A stretch of DNA of 64,000 nucleotides from assembly GCA_037389465.1 (NCBI GenBank), contig JAZARR010000032.1, positions 2,232,001 to 2,296,000 on the forward strand, given 5' to 3'. Shown in pieces: positions 53,986 through 64,000 of this stretch; within the stretch, counting starts at the first letter, position 1; the number at the start of each line of letters is the position of its first letter. A program made the translations under genes and the position numbers. The notes under the pieces are model-generated. The model did not search any database. It saw only the letters and a list, made by a program, of their open reading frames with translations, and was not told the origin of the DNA. The stretch is from Baylisascaris procyonis (lineage: Eukaryota > Nematoda > Chromadorea > Rhabditida > Ascarididae).

Positions 53986-56117
53986 ATGATAAAGCCCTTG
54001 AAACCCGCCCATGACGAGCAACAGGGGCTATGCCTCACAGAACGGATCGTAGTGGGTTCATTTTTTCGCATAGGGAATAAAAAGCAATTCGAGGAGGTAG
54101 ACTTGATGGTGTCGCTGACCGAAGTAATGCTATCACCGATTTCCCGCAGTGTTTCAGTGTTCAATCAAACTACTTTTTAGCCACGTCGCTCTACAAATGG
54201 GACCGAACGAAGCCCTGCGGATACCGTTGTGTTTACTGCTTCTCCATTTGGTAAACGAAAATAATTCCTTTTTCTTTCATCGCATTTCGACATTTTTGAT
54301 AGTAAACGGGGAAGTTTCACGTTAACCACAATTCTCATTGAACACTGCTCGCTAATATTCCTTTGTGCGTTTTTTTTTTCAACTAATTTGTTTCCTTTCA
54401 TTGTCGCATATGCTTATTGAATTTGACATGGTCGACATTCAACTTCAAAAAGGAATGTAAGTGAATACCGAAGCAGCTATAGCGATATGCGCATCTGCTG
54501 TTGTGCTCACCGGAGAAATCCGTCTCACAAAAAGCGAAAAGATAACGAAACCTTTGCAACAATGCATCCATAATTCGAATGATCCGAACACTCATATGTG
54601 AACTCCTAGAAAAGATTCTGCCAACAAGTTGGGCGCAGCATCTGAAGCTCTCAATCCGAAGAAATTTTAACGGGGGTCACGTTGATAGATCGATCCACTG
54701 TGAGTGGGAGTACATCGATATTCTCGCAGCACTCCGAAAAAAAGAGAGAGAAAAAGGGCGGGAAGAAGCGATTTGTAGAATAGGAATGCTGATCATAAAT
54801 TATTTGGAAGGAAATTATATCATCATTTTTTCCTGACGCCGAACACATCAATCAGTCACCTCTCAGAGGTGCTGAGGTGTTTGATATTTGTTTGATATTA
54901 GAACTCGGCTCCGGCAAATAAAAAATAACGACCTGACAGAAGCGAAAATGTATAGTAACTAACGCACACTATTCTTCGAAAGATTCATTAAAGAGCGTGC
55001 GTCATTGAAGTGAGATTCGCTTTGCAGGTGGAATCTAAGAATTGGCCTATGATAATGCATATGCTGTGTCTTTATCGTTTTGAATGAAATTTTTGTGTAA
55101 CTTTCAATTCGTTTCATCTGAGAAGAAGCCTCATTATAAATTCAGTTGTGATCTTTCAGTCACCACTTATTTAGGTAAATGCAGATGCAACTCAAATAAA
55201 TTAATGAACAATTCGAGAAACAACCTAACAGGGAAACCGTGGGTATTAGTGTCAGCAGGATGTGCGAATTGGAGAGGCAAGGGTTATTTATTTGAGCAAA
55301 CTGCTTAGGATGAACAACACATGCAAATTTTGGCAAATGAACATACTATAGGACAGAAGTAGTCCAGGAAGTCGACCAGGAAATCCATCGCCTTAAGATT
55401 TGCGAATGAGACTAGGTGGATCCAAAACAACCCCAGATAAGTCTAGAAGAATGCAATTTGAAAGATCCTTTCTAAAAAAGCAATTTGAAATTCATTAGAA
55501 AAATACTGTAAGCACAAAATCGATAAACCTTGACAACATACACATCAAGCAGTTAAAATTGCGAAAACGTTTTTGCATTTTTCTCGCTACTATCCACCTT
55601 AACGCAGCGATGACTCATGTTGTCAAAAAATAAAGCGAGAATGAACACCACTCAAGAGCCTCATTTTTTGCGCAAATATTTTTCAAGCAACTATCGACTA
55701 TTGCAAACGACTTATCCTCAGTCAACAAAATTTAATCAAATATTTGATGATGATGGAAGGCAAAGAAGAAATAAACTTGGCAAGTTGCAATTGTCTAATT
55801 AAAGGAATGTGCAAAAATTGATAGCCTATTAAGAATGGAGGCAAATTCTCAAGGAATATAAGAAACTACCGCGTGCGAACGTAGCAAGAAAATAGCACCA
55901 CTGCGTGATGCATGAGAGGCAAGTGATATCAGAATGCGGCGCACCAAGATATCGTCTCATATCTTTGCTGAACTCGATGGACCCGTTTATGTGCACTACA
56001 AAAGAGGTCACAAAATTTGCCTCCCGTCGTTCGCAGTCTGTGATAAAAAAGGACAAAAAACCCGCGTTTAAACCGGCGCTTCTCTGCCCGTTTTGTGGAA
56101 TTTCTTTTCTCAACTAG
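53986..56117 (+). pseudogene. Gene P, left copy (unrecognised; 5' exons open, 3' exons broken)
   Basis: Exon a, 53986-54108: 41 codons from MIKPLKPAHDEQQGL to donor gtgtcg, with ATG three bases after an acceptor-like cacgatag. Exon b, 54181-54250: acceptor ctttttag, STNGTERSPADTVV, phase-1 donor gtaaac. Exon c, 54610-54699: acceptor aactcctag, in phase, SWAQHLKLSIRR, donor gtgagt. Each boundary recurs in the right copy, which is the main evidence that this is a gene. The homolog of right-copy exon e begins at 55259 (DVRIGEARVIYLSKLL) but soon meets TAG and TAA. The later exon, about 55830-56117, keeps RQILKEYKKL and APRYRLISLLN with a TAG between them, and ends at 56117. Probably a pseudogene, or a functional gene truncated to its 5' exons. 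Family not recognised; coiled-coil character in exon e. Confidence 0.45.
54766..55300. repeat. Near-identical core of the inverted repeat (left)
   Basis: About 530 bases matching 60865-60330 in reverse-complement with only about seven differences by my count, while flanking exons differ at many positions. Contains a 74-codon plus frame (55084-55308, MKFLCNFQFVSSEKK) whose first 65 codons are identical in the other arm, and an acceptor-like cgctttgcag near 55028. Confidence 0.8.
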
Positions 56118-58000
56118 GTTATCACCGTTGGTTATCAATAGTTTTTGACGCTTGGCAATTTCTTTATTATATGATCGCATCTTGTTTCCTAATGCATCAA
56201 CAAGAAACCACCTCAGTTATCTCAGGTCGCATTTTATAATGTTCGTGTATTCATCTCTCCGTTACGTCCCGTTTCAATGTTCTTTTTAAGGTACATCAAA
56301 GGTTTAATTACAGTCATTATATAGCAACCGAATTTCTACTGAAAATGGATGAAGTTCAGGAATGTTGGTCAGTTGCTGCCCGAGTGAAAGTAGAAAACTC
56401 CGCTGCAACCTAAACAAGCCAGGAATCTTCGAAACTGAATTACTGTCACCGAGAATCGACGATGACTTGGATCAGTTCTTCGACTACTATTGTTAATGAA
56501 GAATCTGAGCCACAGTTCAAGCTCAACCACAGGAACTGTTTGGCTAAGTTCTTCAACGTAGGATTGAGGATACGCTTTCGCTTCGAAAAGGGCCACACTA
56601 AATTCCTCTATCTGATTTCAAGTAGTGGTCAAAGCTAGAAAGAGGGAGATAAACGAGTAACGATAGGCTGAGGCTATTATCACTTTTCACAACATTTATA
56701 ACAGACAGGATTTTACTTATGGCTCCTCTATCTCCTTCTCACACAAATATTCTGAAAGAGAAAGCAATTTTCCCATAACGAATCCATTGAATTACGATGC
56801 TTCATTTAGAGTATAAAAAAGCACACGGATATTTTAAAAGAGTTAAACATGGCAACATATACACTTCGTTGTGGGAAACCTCCTACAATATGATCGAGCA
56901 TCAACCTAGGCAAAAAAACCTATACTATAGTGCATTTATTCATGTACTAAAGGCATAATTCTCTTTATGTTTGAAAATAATCGTATAAAAGCCGTAATAG
57001 TTTTTTAAATTCATCTGGAAGTAAAGTAAATTTGAGGCTATTTCAATGCGAATCATTAGAATGAAAACATTGTGGAATGATGAATAAGAAAAAAAACTTC
57101 AACACCATATAGAAAAGTAGGAGAAAAAGTGCACAAATTCAGAAACTCGTTTCGCCGTATTTGAAAACGTATATCAAACACGTTGCTAAAAGAATGGAGC
57201 TGCGTAACGTAGAGAAATATTTGATATAGATAATGTAATGTTTTGAGATTCCCATTTGCAATTGCTCTATGATTCCGATAGTATATCGTGTCCCACTTAT
57301 GCAGTGTTTCAAATTCTTATGTAATTTTATTATCTGTTCGCTAGTTAATAAGTATCAGCGTTCTATAGATGCATCCGCATTCAATTTGAGAAATAAACTA
57401 AATTGCCTTTACGGCTAATAAAGATCACAAAAATGATTGGCATTAGAATTTTTCTCTTTTCACCAATGAGAACTGCGTAGAGAAATAACTTCTCTCAGTG
57501 TTGGTTTTCTTAGAATTATGAACGAAACATGATTGCAAAAGGTATGAGTAATGATGGTAAAAAAGCATTGATTACGCTGAGCAAATCAGGAACTAAACTT
57601 GCGCATTAAAACTAATGAGACACGGAAAGACCATAATCTGACGATAAACTAAACGAAATTGGAAGCATGGACGTTATTGAATGATGAAGATGCAATAGAT
57701 TACCATTAGTTTACGATGGATTGGTGAAAGGCTGAAAAAGGCAGACACGAAACGTTAAATGCGCCATCGCAATGACTTCTTCCACTCAACTTTCTTTCGA
57801 GTCCTGCATTTCAGGATTGGCACATATTTTGATGATATTCACCTTTCCATTAATAATTGTATTATACTATTTATGTGAGCAATAAGTAATATGTCAGTAA
57901 ATATATGGTGTCAACTATGTCTTTGTTGCACAAGAGATGAAGGTTATGATCTCCTGAGGAGGCAATCGAATGCCGGGATGATGGTACAAAGGTGAACATG
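55613..58000. other. Inter-arm region
   Basis: To about 56117 it is weakly homologous to the inner end of the right arm. After that A+T-rich sequence with no supported exon. Confidence 0.4.
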
Positions 58001-58221
58001 AACTTCGATTCGTAATGCTATGACCTCTGTTAGAACTTTGAACTCTTAGTTGGGCTCATTTATGTGCTATGCATAACGGCGACTGTGATAAGGTAGAAAT
58101 ATTCTCTTATTCCTATATCAAGCAAAAAATATTTTTCATAACATTTTCTAATATCACCAATCTTTAACTGCCATGGCAAAGTAGATTCACTTGAATCGGC
58201 AAGCTTATAGCGGATCAATGA

Positions 58222-58395
58222 GCATTGAAGGCTCTTCTCCAAATAGGAAGAGAATTCGATGAAATCGATGAAATACGTCGAGGACACCTGTATTTAAGCA
58301 TCATTAATCGATTGCGTTCAACTCGACCCAATCCTTGGACCACACATATCTTCAACACCATCATGGCACTGTTAGAGTTGCGGACTCATGCATAA
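58222..58395 (+). pseudogene. Decayed exon in duplication copy A
   Basis: After a TGA at 58219-58221 the plus frame is open for 57 codons: ALKALLQIGREFDEIDEIRR, then SIINRLRSTRPNPW and a final TAA. Copy B keeps the same frame for its first part (PLQIGGEFDKICEI) but has TGA at 62830-62832 where A has CGA (58309-58311). Conversely B has CGA (62740-62742) where A has TGA. The LxxIGxEF core resembles a BH3 motif, but the invariant Asp after Gly is Arg or Gly. Family unassigned. Confidence 0.4.
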
Positions 58396-58634
58396 CTTGA
58401 AAGTTTATTGATTGTTTGTTTTATTGAGAAATCGAGAAAATATTGCCGCTCAATTCTCACAACCGACAATTTAATGACTGCAATTAGAAATTCTTCTCAT
58501 ATGAAAAAGCAAAATACGACTTTCTATGAAGTCTAGGGAAAAAAAAGCATCAATTCGAAAGTTCGAGGACAACACAAAGTTTCATACAGTGTAAATATAA
58601 AACGAGTGAATATAAAAGCAAAACCGCCTTCCAG

Positions 58635-58667
58635 ATGGCTCAACGAAAGCTTTTTGTAGTCACTAAG
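58635..58667 (+). CDS. Micro-gene first exon, copy A
   Basis: Encodes MAQRKLFVVTK and ends at donor gtatgt. The ATG follows directly on an acceptor-like ccttccag, and two TATA-like words (tataaaa, tataaaag) lie within 45 bases upstream. Homologous to the exon at 63183. No convincing second exon: intron homology to copy B fades after about 100 bases and the acceptor of B is not conserved. Confidence 0.35.
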
Positions 58668-58780
58668 GTATGTCTCGTCTCTCGCTTGTTCTGCTTTGTG
58701 AAAGATGTTCTTCGGCTTATAGGAGGAATTTTTTTTTTTTAATTTTCTCTAGTTCGGTTTTTCTATTAACAATTTATTTA

Positions 58781-59479
58781 TTATAATGTACGGAATCATA
58801 CTTTTTCATATCATGTATATGAATGCACAGAATCTGGAATTCAGTAGTTTCTTCTATAGTAGAATATAGTGCCATTTTAAACTTTTCTCTTCATTTATAT
58901 CGCCATCATAATATCCACACCATATATTCTCACCATCTCAATAACTAATAAGTTTGGCGGCAGCAATTATTGCTCGAATAGTATCATATTTGCACCGTAT
59001 ATATTTGTACCATATCATGCCTAGTACCATATATCGCATAAGATTTATCGCATATTGAAATCGCATAAGATCGGTCGCTTTTTATTCCTCGATCGTTTTT
59101 TTTGCCTCCAGAGCAAGCGAGCAAGCGGAGGTAATCACTTTCTGCTATGAACAGTAAAATGTCTTGAATAGCCTGCAGTTCTGAAAGTCATGCCGAAAAT
59201 TAACCATAACAGAGCAATATGAAAATATGCAACTTCAACCGAAATTCCTTGTCGAGTAGAGGCACTCGCTAGAAAGAAATAACTCAGCCGCAGTCTTTTA
59301 GACCACTGAAAACCTCAACTCAGCAGCTGCTGTAGAAAAACGAAGAATATGCAGTTTATGAATCTTGCTATTCGCGTGAGATCTTAACTGGTGACAATTA
59401 GAGCAAATAGGTGCTACAGTGAATGCCGATGAAACGAAATGATTTACTAATTATGTGAAGCTCATGCAAAATGTCGACA
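58781..59479. other. No gene recognised
   Basis: A+T-rich sequence between duplication copy A and the right arm. Confidence 0.4.
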
Positions 59480-61636
59480 ACTATCATAAAGAGCTTCCTC
59501 GAACACGCCCCGTAGAAGATAAAAGCTTCAACGAGGTAATGGGGCACAAAAGTTCAAAAATTCGCCCAAGACAAGGCACGTTTTTTGCTTGTTTTTTATT
59601 ATGGAGGGTAGCCAATTCTGAGGAAATTTTTTGTCTTCTCTTGTCCTGCAGGCGAACGAATTCCTTGCGTTCAGCAAGGATCCCATACGATATTCTGGTG
59701 CAAAGTTTTCTGGTATCAATTGTCTGTCGTTTTAACTTGCCGCCGTATTGTTCCTTTGCGACGTCCATAAATGCCAGTTCCTTGTATTCCTTCAGAATTT
59801 GCATCGACTCACTTCGGGCAACCGATTTTGCACGTTACCTAAACCGGACGGTTTAATTTCCACCTGTATTTTTCGGTGCCAGCAACTGTTTAGTTGATTC
59901 TGCACCGATTGTGGATAACATTGAAATGATATTCAACAATTCGTTGAAAAATGTTGAAAAAACCGATGCTTTTAAGAGGTATTTATAGCCTTTCTCTTCT
60001 CGCAGCTTTTTCACATCGCTGGGTTACGGTAAACAACGGTAACGCATAACGTTGGGAAAGTGCAAGAAAGTTTTTATCACTTTAAATGTTCCCCGAATAC
60101 GACGCCGTCACGGTTTCGTTGTTTTTCTTCTACGAGATATCGAATCCCTTTTTCAGAATTCACCTTTAAAATTGCGCTTTTCTACAGTACTTAGCGCTCT
60201 TCTGGATCCATCCAATCGCATTCGCAAATCTTTAAGGTGGCGCATTTCCTGGCCGATTTCCTCGTCTATTTCTGCCCCAGTCGTCAATACATTTGTCAAA
60301 ATTCGTAGGTGGTTGTCCGTCCTAACCAATTTGCTCAAATAAATAACCCTTGCTTCTCCAATTCGCACATCCTGCTGACACTAATACCCACGGTTTCCCT
60401 GTTAGGTTGTTTCTCGAATTGTTCATTAATTTATTTGAGTTGCATCTGCATTTACCTAAATAAGTGGTGACTGAAAGATCACAACTGAATTTATAATGAG
60501 GCTTCTTCTCAGATGAAACGAATTGAAAGTTACACAAAAATTTCATTCAAAACGATAAAGACACAGCATATGCATTATCATAGGCCAATTCTTAGATTCC
60601 ACCTGCAAAGCGAATCTCACTTCAATGACGCACGCTCTTTAATGAATCTTTCGAAGAATAGTGTGCGTTAGTTACTATACATTTTCGCTTCTGTCAGGTC
60701 GTTATTTTTTATTTGCCGGGGCCAAGTTCTAATATCAAACAAATATCAAACACCTCAGCACCTCTGAGAGATGACTGATTGATGTGTTCGGCGTCAGGAA
60801 AAAATGATGATATAATTTTCTTCCAACTAATTTATGATCAGCATTCCTATTCTACAAATCGCTTCTTTAATGTCGTTTTCTCTCCTTTTTTTTCGGACTG
60901 CTACCAGAATATCGATGTACTCACGATCACAGTGGATCTATTAACTCGACCAGCGTTGAAACTTCTCCGGACTGCGAACTTGAGAGGTTGCGCTGAACTT
61001 GCTGATGGAATCTTTTCTAGGAGTTCATATATTAGTGTTCGGATTAGTCGAATTATGGATGCACTATTGCAAAGGTTTCGATATATTTTCGCTTTTTGTG
61101 AGACTGATTTCTTCGGTGAGCACAACAGCAGATACGCATATTGCGACAGCTGCTTCGGTATTAACTTACATTTCTTTTTGAAGTTGAATGTCGAACATGT
61201 CAAATTCAATAAGCATGCGACAATGAAAGGAAACAAATGAATTGAAAAAAACGCACAAAAGAATATTAGCGAGCAATGTTCAATGAGAATTGTGGTGAAC
61301 GTGAAACTTCCACGTTTACTGTCGAAAATTTCGAAATGCGATGAAAGAAAAAGAAATTATTTTTCGTTTACCAAACGAAGAAGCAGTGGACACAACGGTA
61401 TCCGCAGGGCTTCGTTCGGTCCCATTTGTAGAGCGGCAAGGCTAAAAAGTAATTTGATTAAATGTTGTAATACTGCATGAAATCGGTGACAGTACTACTT
61501 TGATCATACACACTTTTATTCCCATCTCGGCTATTTGCTTTTTATTCCGTAGGCAAAAAAATGAACCCTCTACGGTTTCTCCCATCAAGCGTAGCCCTTG
61601 TCATTCGTCAGGGCCGGATTTCAGGCACTTTATCCT
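59480..61636 (-). pseudogene. Gene P, right copy (unrecognised; start lost, central exons open)
   Basis: Inverted partner of the gene at 53986. Exon a', 61636-61514, is again exactly 41 codons to donor gtgtgt, but ATG has become AGG and codon 12 is TGA. Exon b', 61441-61372 (70 bases, acceptor ctttttag, donor gtaaac), and exon c', 61016-60925 (acceptor aactcctag, FAVRRSFNAGRVNRSTV, donor gtgagt), join in phase. Exon e', 60371-60164, follows acceptor gtgtcagcag in phase 0 and encodes 69 residues with a helical, charged stretch (GAEIDEEIGQEMRHLKDLRM, RLDGSRRALSTVEKRNFK), donor gtgaat. The last part, about 59860-59480, keeps QILKEYKELAFMDVAKEQ and then, in a shifted frame, ENFAPEYRMGSLLN. The product may be coiled-coil; exon e' is faintly BAR-like. 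Family not established. Confidence 0.45.
60330..60865. repeat. Near-identical core of the inverted repeat (right)
   Basis: Partner of 54766-55300. Carries the identical 74-codon-type frame on the minus strand (60546-60322). It lies between exons c' and e' of gene P, so it would be intronic if gene P is real. Confidence 0.8.
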
Positions 61637-62639
61637 TTCCATCGGGGAACCTTTGTCCCTTCAACCTTTATTAAGGTATATCTACTTGCCTGAATCGTTT
61701 TCAAATTCGATAGCAGTTTCCTGTAGCTGCCATATTGCCCTGTCTGGGTGATACATCGTAGGAACCACAGTTTTCATTGAAGTAGAATCGTCTCGAAAGG
61801 ATCGGTGAAAATAAAATGGTACATTATTTGTACCGTAATAAAAGGAAGGATATGCACAAACTCGACAGCAATCGTCTGTATGAAACGTCTATAAATGGTG
61901 GATGCCTTTTATTTATATGACGAAAGAAAAAAAAATGCTGAAAATATTTCCATCACAAGTTGCTGAACCAGATTTATTGACCTCTTTTTTTCGCGGTTCT
62001 TTCGCTTTTGTTGACCATTAACTCGAATGTTTCTTGATTAACCACACGCATTCTTGATCGAGAACATCATGCTGACTTATTGTTGCATCAACTGGTCGTT
62101 TCATCTTCGAATTGAACTAAGATAACTCGGAATCTCCCATTTTTCTCGACTTATGCAATATTTCTTCATAAATATCGCTCTAGGAATTTGCATTTCTCGT
62201 CTCAAAAATGTCACTGTTGCTGATTGAGTTTTTACGATGAATCAAATAGGTAAACTTCTTCGAAAGAGAATGGATCTCTATAGTTTTTTCGCACTAATTA
62301 TTGCTACAACTATTTTTATATTCTTGTCATCCAACGTGATTTTTCTTCGACTTCCTCGAAATTCCAATATTTCCATCAAAAAAAAAATATATTTCAAAAA
62401 TTGGTGCACTTCACTATGTCGTACTTTGGCAATGAGAGTATAAGAGTTTTAATCGCATATTTCAGTCACAAGGAGCAAACTCTGTTTCTTAAACGAATTA
62501 GAAATTGAATCAACGATGTCGATTTTTAGTTGTTTTGTTTTCTACCACCATAATGAGAAAATTCCGTGCCTTGTTGTGTCTTTGATCTAATACAAAATGG
62601 AACTAGAATTTTCTCAGCTGGAGACCGAATGAGGAGATG

Positions 62640-63340
62640 ATAGTACTGGATTAAACGTGAACGTACCTTAGAAGCTTGAACACTTAATTCGGCTATTTAT
62701 GCGATAGGCAAAACGACGACTGAATGAGGAATGGATCAACGAGTCAATGAAGTACCTCTCCAAATAGGAGGCGAATTCGATAAAATATGCGAAATATATC
62801 GAAATCATCTGTTTTCAAGCATTATTATTTGATTGCATTCAAGTCGACTTAATACGTTTGACTAAATGGATTTTCACTGCCTTCACTATCGTTATTAGAA
62901 TAGCAGCTCATTTATGCTTGAACTGAAAGTTTGTTGATTGCTTGCTTTGATGGCAAACCGAGCAAATATTGCCAGTCAATTCTCACTGTCGTCAATTCAG
63001 TGATTGTCACTGAGGCTTTTTTTTTCTCATTTGGAAAGGCTGAAAATAATGTTCTACGAATTGTGGGAAAAAAAGAGCAATAGAGGAATGTAAAGCACAA
63101 ATTTAGAACTTCAAGGGCCGGACAAAATTTCACGTGATGTAAATATAAAATGAGAGAGTACAAAAGGAAAACTTACTTTGCAATGGTTCAACAGACGCCT
63201 TTTGCAGTGAGCAAGGTATGTTTCATCCGTCGCTCGTCGTGCTTTCGTGGAAGACGTCTTTCGGCTCGTTTGTGAAGGTTTCTTAAATCCTTATAGTTAA
63301 GCTTTTTATGTTAACAACTTGCGAATTCCAGGGTAAGTTG
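62640..63340 (+). repeat. Direct duplication, copy B
   Basis: Partner of 58000-58780, lying just outside the right arm of the inverted repeat. Confidence 0.7.
62731..62832 (+). pseudogene. Decayed exon in duplication copy B
   Basis: ATG-started frame of 33 codons, MDQRVNEVPLQIGGEFDKIC, ending at a TGA that replaces the CGA of copy A. Downstream of the stop, similarity to copy A continues (tgcattcaagtcgac) but the frame is lost through indels. Confidence 0.35.
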
Positions 63341-63397
63341 CATAGTATTGCAGAAGCTAAAGAGAAGCCCATGGAGATTTTGCATGAGACATTATAA
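63183..63397 (+). CDS. Micro-gene, copy B, 32 residues in two exons
   Basis: Exon 1, 63183-63215, encodes MVQQTPFAVSK with donor gtatgt. Exon 2, 63332-63397, follows gcgaattccag in phase 0 and encodes GKLHSIAEAKEKPMEILHET plus Leu and TAA. The first exon is conserved with copy A (x-Q-x-x-x-F-x-V-x-K). A TATA-like atataaaa lies about 40 bases upstream. The acceptor before the ATG in copy A (ccag) is degraded here (tgca). The unit may be the 5' end of a larger gene. No family recognised. Confidence 0.35.
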
Positions 63398-64000
63398 GTC
63401 CTAAATGCGCTTGCCGAAATTTTTAGTGAAAATGCATTATAGTGATGACATACTTACATATACGTATATGATTCTCTATGCGTCTGTTTGACGATAGATC
63501 TGCTTAGCTAAAATTCATGAACACACATCCTTGTAGCATCTCTGAAAATTTTTCCCCATTTATAGGAAAAATTTCATGCATAACCTAGATTTTGAGTGTC
63601 CCACTCAATCAGCCTTCTCTCACTGCCCATCCCAACGGTAAGCATAAGAATAGAGTAAAAATTAAATTCCAGAAAAATTTTCTGCGAAAACGCGTTAAAC
63701 TATTAGAAGAAAAATTATTCTAAGACAGTTAGGAGAGCAACGATGATCTGAAAGCGATATTATAGAAGAACGAATCCAGGAGAATTTCCCATCCGAGCAA
63801 CCATCACTCTCTTCTTGCCTATTGTTTTTAAAGCAACAAGAAATAAAGGTGAAAAGGTGCTTTAATGATCAACGGCTACAAATATCTGAATGCCTCTATA
63901 CTACTCTATTTGAAGAAATGAAGATCATTTCTGTGTCGGTTTCTTTTTCAGCTGATGAATTGCTTTAATCATTGATGAATACAACATTTGAACGTCAAAC
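63398..64000. other. No gene recognised
   Basis: A+T-rich sequence without supported exons; further exons of the micro-gene or its neighbours could lie beyond the window. Confidence 0.35.

Larger units (their letters stand above)
53083..56117. repeat. Left arm of a long diverged inverted repeat
   Basis: Reverse-complement of about 59480-62450. Firm from roughly 53805 to 55612, where words such as cgtggttcctacgat and aattcaggcaag-like strings recur; weaker out to about 53083 and in to 56117. Both arms carry copies of the same multi-exon gene. Identity varies: about 98-99% by my count at 54766-55300, lower elsewhere. Confidence 0.8.
58000..58780 (+). repeat. Direct duplication, copy A
   Basis: Homologous in the same orientation to about 62640-63340. 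Shared landmarks include ctccaaatagga, cttgaa-agttt-ttgattg-ttg, a TATA-like atataaaa and the micro-gene start ATGG-TCAAC. Confidence 0.7.
59480..62450. repeat. Right arm of the long inverted repeat
   Basis: Reverse-complement partner of about 53083-56117. The outer part (61800-62450) is weakly similar to 53083-53800, for example actcaatcag and gaaatgcaaattcctagagc, the latter shared nearly exactly near 53405 and 62190. Confidence 0.8.

Noticed and set aside
60779..61240. 153-codon plus-strand frame in the right arm, and the 54401-54177 minus frame in the left arm
   Set aside because: Both lie antisense to gene P. The differences between arms that look synonymous in this frame are also synonymous in the gene P register, and only gene P has splice sites conserved in both arms.
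53083..62450. The inverted repeat as a foldback or TIR transposon
   Set aside because: No target-site duplication, no sharp ends and no transposase; identity fades gradually outward and the arms carry intron-bearing exons, which fits a segmental inverted duplication better.
1..64000. tRNA, rRNA, telomeric TTAGGC repeats, CRISPR or mobile-element protein signatures
   Set aside because: Looked for by eye on both strands; no B-box-centred cloverleaf, repeat array or transposase/RT motif could be supported.

Overview
This is an A+T-rich window of a eukaryotic nuclear genome, most probably a nematode. Coding sequence is scattered in short exons bounded by GT..AG introns with U-rich acceptors. Several small genes begin a few bases after an acceptor-like AG, as expected for spliced-leader trans-splicing. 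One gene is UDP-galactopyranose mutase (UGM), an enzyme found in nematodes and missing from vertebrates. I saw no bacterial operon structure, no tRNA or rRNA gene, no CRISPR array and no recognisable transposase or reverse transcriptase. All homology calls are from memory of families; no search was run.

Layout. 1-16.2 kb: two tandem UGM genes on the minus strand. The right copy (16217 to 6124) is complete in ten exons, all phase 0, giving 485 residues. The left copy (1868 to 1063) shows only exons 1 and 2. 18-28.2 kb: weakly supported exons, and a convincing pair of paralogous genes for tiny signal-anchored proteins on the plus strand (23178-23995 and 27369-28197). 29.4-31.0 kb: a three-exon globin on the minus strand. 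31-53 kb: mostly gene-poor, with long TA and CA microsatellites, a 54-residue two-exon gene (43502-43723, plus) and, on the minus strand, a signal-peptide exon and a GPI-signal-like last exon that may belong to one surface-protein gene.

53-63.4 kb is the most unusual part. It holds a long, diverged inverted duplication of an unrecognised multi-exon gene, here called gene P. The left copy reads rightward from 53986 and the right copy reads leftward from 61636. Exon lengths and splice sites are shared, but each copy is broken at different places. A tract of about 530 bp is nearly identical between the arms although the flanking exons have diverged, which suggests gene conversion. Interleaved with the arms is a direct duplication (58.0-58.8 and 62.6-63.4 kb) carrying a micro-gene first exon and, upstream of it, a decayed reading frame with reciprocal CGA/TGA differences.

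Functional links are limited. UGM makes UDP-galactofuranose for surface glycans, the globin binds heme, and the small proteins look secreted or membrane-anchored. I infer no shared pathway.
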